64,000 nucleotides of DNA, taken from NCBI RefSeq assembly GCF_000321225.1, contig NW_004450402.1, positions 802,043-866,042 of the forward strand, written 5' to 3'. This stretch comes from Odobenus rosmarus divergens (taxonomy: Eukaryota; Chordata; Mammalia; Carnivora; Odobenidae). A program made the translations under genes and the position numbers. A model generated the notes under the pieces. It was not told the origin of the DNA. It was given only the letters and a program-made list of their open reading frames with translations, and searched no databases. Below are positions 60,407 to 64,000 of this stretch, one piece after another. Within the stretch, counting starts at the first letter, position 1. Every line of letters begins with the position of its first letter.

Positions 60407-60607
60407 AGGGTGCCTGGGTGGCTGAGTCAGTTAAGTGTCTGCCTTCGGCTCAGGTCATGATGCCTGAGTCCCAGGAGTCCCAGGATTGAGCCCTGCATTG
60501 GGCTCCCTGATCAGTGGGGAGTCTGCTTGTCCCTCTGACCCTCCCCCCCTCAGGCTCTCTCTCTCTCTCAAATAAATAAATAAATAAATAAAATCTTTAA
60601 AAAAAAT
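60407..60607 (+). mobile_element. Carnivore SINE
   Basis: Starts AGGGTGCCTGGGTGGCTGAG; the tail has five AAAT units. AGTCAC on both sides (60401-60406 and 60608-60613) marks the end of the target-site duplication. A small duplication AGTCCCAGGAGTCCCAGG lies inside. Confidence 0.95.
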
Positions 60608-60613
60608 AGTCAC

Positions 60614-61453
60614 TGCTTTCTCACTATATAGGCTGTCTTATAACAATATATCTCTGAGCCTCATTCCATGTTTTGTTGAGGGCCCCCCTCATTTGCACAC
60701 TGTCTTTTCGGTGCATGCACAATAAACTTTACTACTATTATAGTAATTACTACTAATTACTATTCATTGGTTTTACTTTGGCTATTTTTGAACATTTGAC
60801 ACTGTAAAACATCATTTTTGCAAACGTTTTTGGCATAGATATGGCACATTTAGAAACATAAAAGTAACATAATGTAATACAATATCTACTTTCAGAAGCT
60901 TTCTGCTATTTACTCTTTTGTAGACTATTATTTCTATTGTATATTACAAAAATGCTTAAAGAACATTATAGGGAAGTCTTACTACAGCACAAATTGTATT
61001 ATTTCATGAAAAAGACCATTGTAAATGTTAAGAAGAAAATTAGACATGCATTAAAAGATTAAAAATATATCACAACAAAGTTGCTAAAGGTAATAAAAAT
61101 ATGCTGTGTTACTTTAAGAGACTTAGAATACTACAATCGTTTTGTAAAACTCAGGGGAGCAGATGTGTAAGAATGAAATACAATGCAGTTTGAATTGTCA
61201 AAAACTTAGCATTAACTGGAGCCATGCTATGCAAATATGAGTAAAATATAACCTCTAAAACATTTAATAGACTAACTAGAGAGAATATTTTTTAGAAACA
61301 TTTATTAAAAAAAAGAAGCAACATTTATGTATAAAATTTGAAACCCCCTCAACAAAATAATCACTCATGGTTTGATTAATTTTAGAGAGAGTATTTTACT
61401 TCATTGAGAAGAATATTGATATGTATTTACCAGGGTAAATGCAATTCATTTGG

Positions 61454-61491
<38 letters not shown>

Positions 61492-62358
61492 TGCAAGGCA
61501 ATTCATTATAAAAAACATGATGTGGGCCATCTATGAAGGGAGTAGTAGGGAAGTGTTTGATAGAGAAAAGCATAATTGTAGTAAGTCATATCATCACAGA
61601 ATGTAATTATACATATTAGAGGCAGTATGTGATATGAAAGCAAGGAAGCATGTGGGAAAAAAGTTTTCTGGACAAAGGAGAGTATTTGATATTATAATCA
61701 ACAATGCTAAACAATTTTGAAGGGATGTTGTAAAATAATCAGAAAATATGCCTCTGTCTTTAGACAGAACATAATTAATAATTATGAATACTGGTGCCCA
61801 ATGAAAACAGCAATAGTTATACTGTGGTACAACTAATATAAATATTTGAATAGGAATATGCATTTTTAAGTCAAAAGTTAAATACTATCCAAGGCAAAAA
61901 AATTGAAATGAGATGGAAATGGAAATGGATGGCAGAATATAAAATGCTGAAGTTAGAATTTCTCTTAAGGAAGAAATTTAAGAAAACTCCTATCCATATC
62001 CTACTTTGTTTATTTTGTATGGATGTATGCCTATAATATATTATAATATAGTATATTATTACATAATATTTATATTATTTATTATAGTATACTATAGTAT
62101 AGCGTATTATTTTATTTACACTTCAGACATGAAATCTAAACAAATTCAGTTAAATTAAATTAACTTTTTGTATTATTATTAAATGAAAGAAATTAGTAAT
62201 ACACACAGAGATATCTAAAAAATAACATATTACATGAGAGAGGTAAAAGAGTTTTAAGCTTACTAAGTCATGGCTGTGTCCTAAACCAAATTAAAAAAAG
62301 ATATCTATTCTCTGTTTCATAGTTTATAGAGAAGTATTTCCTCTAAATATTTGATAAG
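60614..62358. other. No gene seen; (TA)n and AT-palindromic sequence
   Basis: A (TA)n run of about 15 units is at 61457-61487. 62030-62118 is almost only A and T with many overlapping inverted repeats such as ATAGTATACTATAGTATA. The 89-codon minus-strand frame at 61594-61863 has no recognisable feature. Confidence 0.6.
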
Positions 62359-62371
62359 AATTACAAACACA

Positions 62372-62488
62372 GGGGTAACTGGGTAACTGGCTGTCACAGT
62401 TGGTGGGGTCTTTGACTCTTGATCTCAGGGTTGTGAGGTTGAGCCCTGCATTGGGTGGAGAGAGTACTTAAAAATAAAATTAAAAAAA
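62372..62488 (+). mobile_element. Carnivore SINE, very short form
   Basis: AGGGGTAACTGGGTAACTGG begins a worn tRNA-like part; then GACTCTTGATCTCAGGGTTG and TGCATTGGGTGGAGAGAGTA lead directly to an A-rich tail. Target-site duplication AATTACAAACACA / AATTGCAAACACA at 62359-62371 and 62489-62501. Confidence 0.9.
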
Positions 62489-62644
62489 AATTGCAAACAC
62501 AAATTTAAGAAAATACCAAATTATACACATGACCCTGCCCAGGTTTAAAACTGTACTAACCCTGATGTGGTTATTATTTTATATGGGCTGTGACATAGAT
62601 AAATCAATTAGTTTTGTCCAAGAGAATATTTAATTAAAACCAAG

Positions 62645-64000
62645 TTCTGAGATTATTCACGATAATCAGGTGGGATTTATTCCCAGGATGCAAAGTGGTT
62701 CAATATTTGCAAATCAATCAACATCATACATCACATCAACAAGAGAAGGAATAAAAACCATATGTTCATTTTAATAGATGTAGAAAAAGCATTTGACAAG
62801 ATTCAACACACATTCATGATAAAAACTAAACAAAATGGGGTTAGAGGGAATATACTTTAACATAATAAAGGCCATCTATGAGAAACCCACAGGTAACATC
62901 CTCAATGGTGAAAACCTAAGAGCTTTCTGTCTAAGGTCAGGAACAAGACAAGGATGTCCACTGTCAATGCTTTCATTCATAATAGAACTGGAAGTCCTAG
63001 CCATAGCAATCAGACAAGAAAAAAAAAAAAAGGAGGCATCCATATTGGTAAAGAAGTTACACTATCACTATTTGCAAATGACATGACACTAAAGACTTCA
63101 CCAAAAACTACTGGAAGTAATAAACAAATTCACTAAAGTGGCAGAATACAAAAGTAATACCCAGAAATTGGTAGCATTTCTATACACTATAACAAAGCTG
63201 TGGAAAGAGAAATTAAAAAAAAAAAAAACCACCATTTACAACTGCAACAAAAAGAATAAAATATCTAGGAATAAACTTAACCAAAGAAGTAAAAGACTGG
63301 TACTCTGAAAACTATAAAACACTGATGAAAGAAATTGAAGATAACACAAACAAATGGAAAGATATTCCATGCTCAGGGACTGGAAAAATTAATATTGTCA
63401 AAATGTCCACATTACCCAAAGCAATCTAAAGATTCAGTGCAATCCATATCAAAACACCAACAGCATTTTTCACAGAACTAGAAGAAATAATACTAAATTT
63501 GTAGGGAACCACAGATGGCCCTAAATAGCAAAGCAATCTGGAGAAAGAACAAAGCAGGGGTAACATAATTCCAGATTTCAAGATACACTACAAACCTATA
63601 TAGCAATGAAAACAGTATGGTACTAGCACAAAAGTAGAAACACAGGTCAAGAGAACAGAAAAGAAACCTGACATAAACCGACATTTATATGGTCAGTTAA
63701 TCTATGACAAAGGAGGCAAGACTATACAATGGGAAAAAGAGTCTTTTCAACAAATAGTGCTAGGAAAATTGGATAGCTACCTATAAAAGAATGAAACTAG
63801 ACTGCTTTCTAACACCGTACACAAAAATAAATTCAAAATGTTTTAAGACCTAAATATGAGACCTGAAACCATAAAAATCTTGGAAGAGAACAGAGATAGT
63901 AATTTCTATGACATCAACTATAGCAACATTTTTCTATATACGTCTCCTAAGGCAAGGGAAACAATAGCAAAAAAACTATTGGGAATATGCCAAAATAAAA
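62645..64000 (+). mobile_element. 5'-truncated L1 running off the right edge
   Basis: It begins in the middle of the ORF2 RT domain (TCAGGTGGGATTTATTCCCA) and continues through the C-terminal part to the window end, where it reaches the stretch that starts the fragment at 3944. The 3' end and target-site duplication lie outside the window. Confidence 0.93.
62645..64000 (+). pseudogene. L1 ORF2 reverse-transcriptase pseudogene
   Basis: The palm motif region is recognisable: [14 protein letters not shown] sequence near 62775-62800, then GTRQGCPLS at about 62940-62966. The catalytic F-A-D-D box reads F-A-N-D at about 63070, with the first aspartate replaced by asparagine. An A-run near 63020-63032 shifts the frame (frames 62835-63086 and 62954-63136 overlap here), and stops follow. 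It is not active. Confidence 0.9.

Overview
This window looks like ordinary non-coding nuclear DNA from a caniform carnivore, most likely an arctoid (bear, seal or weasel group). The main clue is about 26 copies of the carnivore tRNA-Lys-derived SINE. Plus-strand copies begin GGGGCGCCTGGGTGGCTCAG and end in CT-rich sequence, AAATAAATAAA and an A-tail. They lack the dog-specific and cat-specific diagnostic blocks as I remember them. A young L1 3' end (CATCAAAAACTAATGATG ... TTAACATAACAATAAAAAA) recurs at the left edge, 5.1, 40.8, 41.5 and 45.5 kb and agrees with this. The exact species cannot be read from the sequence.

I found no supportable protein-coding exon, tRNA or rRNA gene, or CRISPR array. 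The open reading frames are short and either lie inside repeats or look like chance. The base composition is strongly AT-rich, as expected for an intergenic desert or a very long intron.

Layout. 0-14 kb: L1 3' ends at 1, 3.9 and 5.1 kb, an L2 tail, a MaLR LTR at 6.7 kb, and several SINEs. 14-18 kb: an old antisense L1 whose 5' half survives. 18.7-19.4 kb: an old L1 3' end and a SINE. 19.5-25 kb: the longest stretch without recognisable repeats except microsatellites. 25.3-28.3 kb: a nested pile in which an antisense L1 was hit by a Tigger-like DNA transposon, itself hit by a SINE, followed by an MLT1-type LTR, an L2 piece and an old L1 3' end. 29.8-33.3 kb: a second nested pile, with an old L1 split by a younger L1, an LTR and SINEs. 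35.3-35.9 kb: two hAT-type fossils. 38.4-39.3 kb: L2 pieces. 40.7-41.75 kb: a rearranged L1 locus with a 50-N assembly gap. 42.8-47.8 kb: a long antisense L1 that received a small L1 with an apparent 3' transduction. 53.6-57.7 kb: the largest single L1 insertion (4.06 kb, plus strand, 5'-truncated, inactive). 58.6-59.2 kb: a solo-LTR candidate with TATA box and poly(A) signal. 62.6-64 kb: another inactive L1 running off the right edge.

There is no gene network to describe. The relations between elements are chronological: L1 enzymes explain the SINE and L1 insertions (target-site duplications, A-tails, 5' truncation), and nesting gives relative ages. I looked for an unusual biological system and did not find one. 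The best leads are the L1 insertion with probable 3' transduction at 45.4 kb, the 5'-inverted L1 with duplicated 3' ends around the gap at 40.7-41.7 kb, and the LTR-like element at 58.6 kb. Family names were assigned from memory of consensus sequences, not from a database search, and boundaries are approximate unless target-site duplications are stated.
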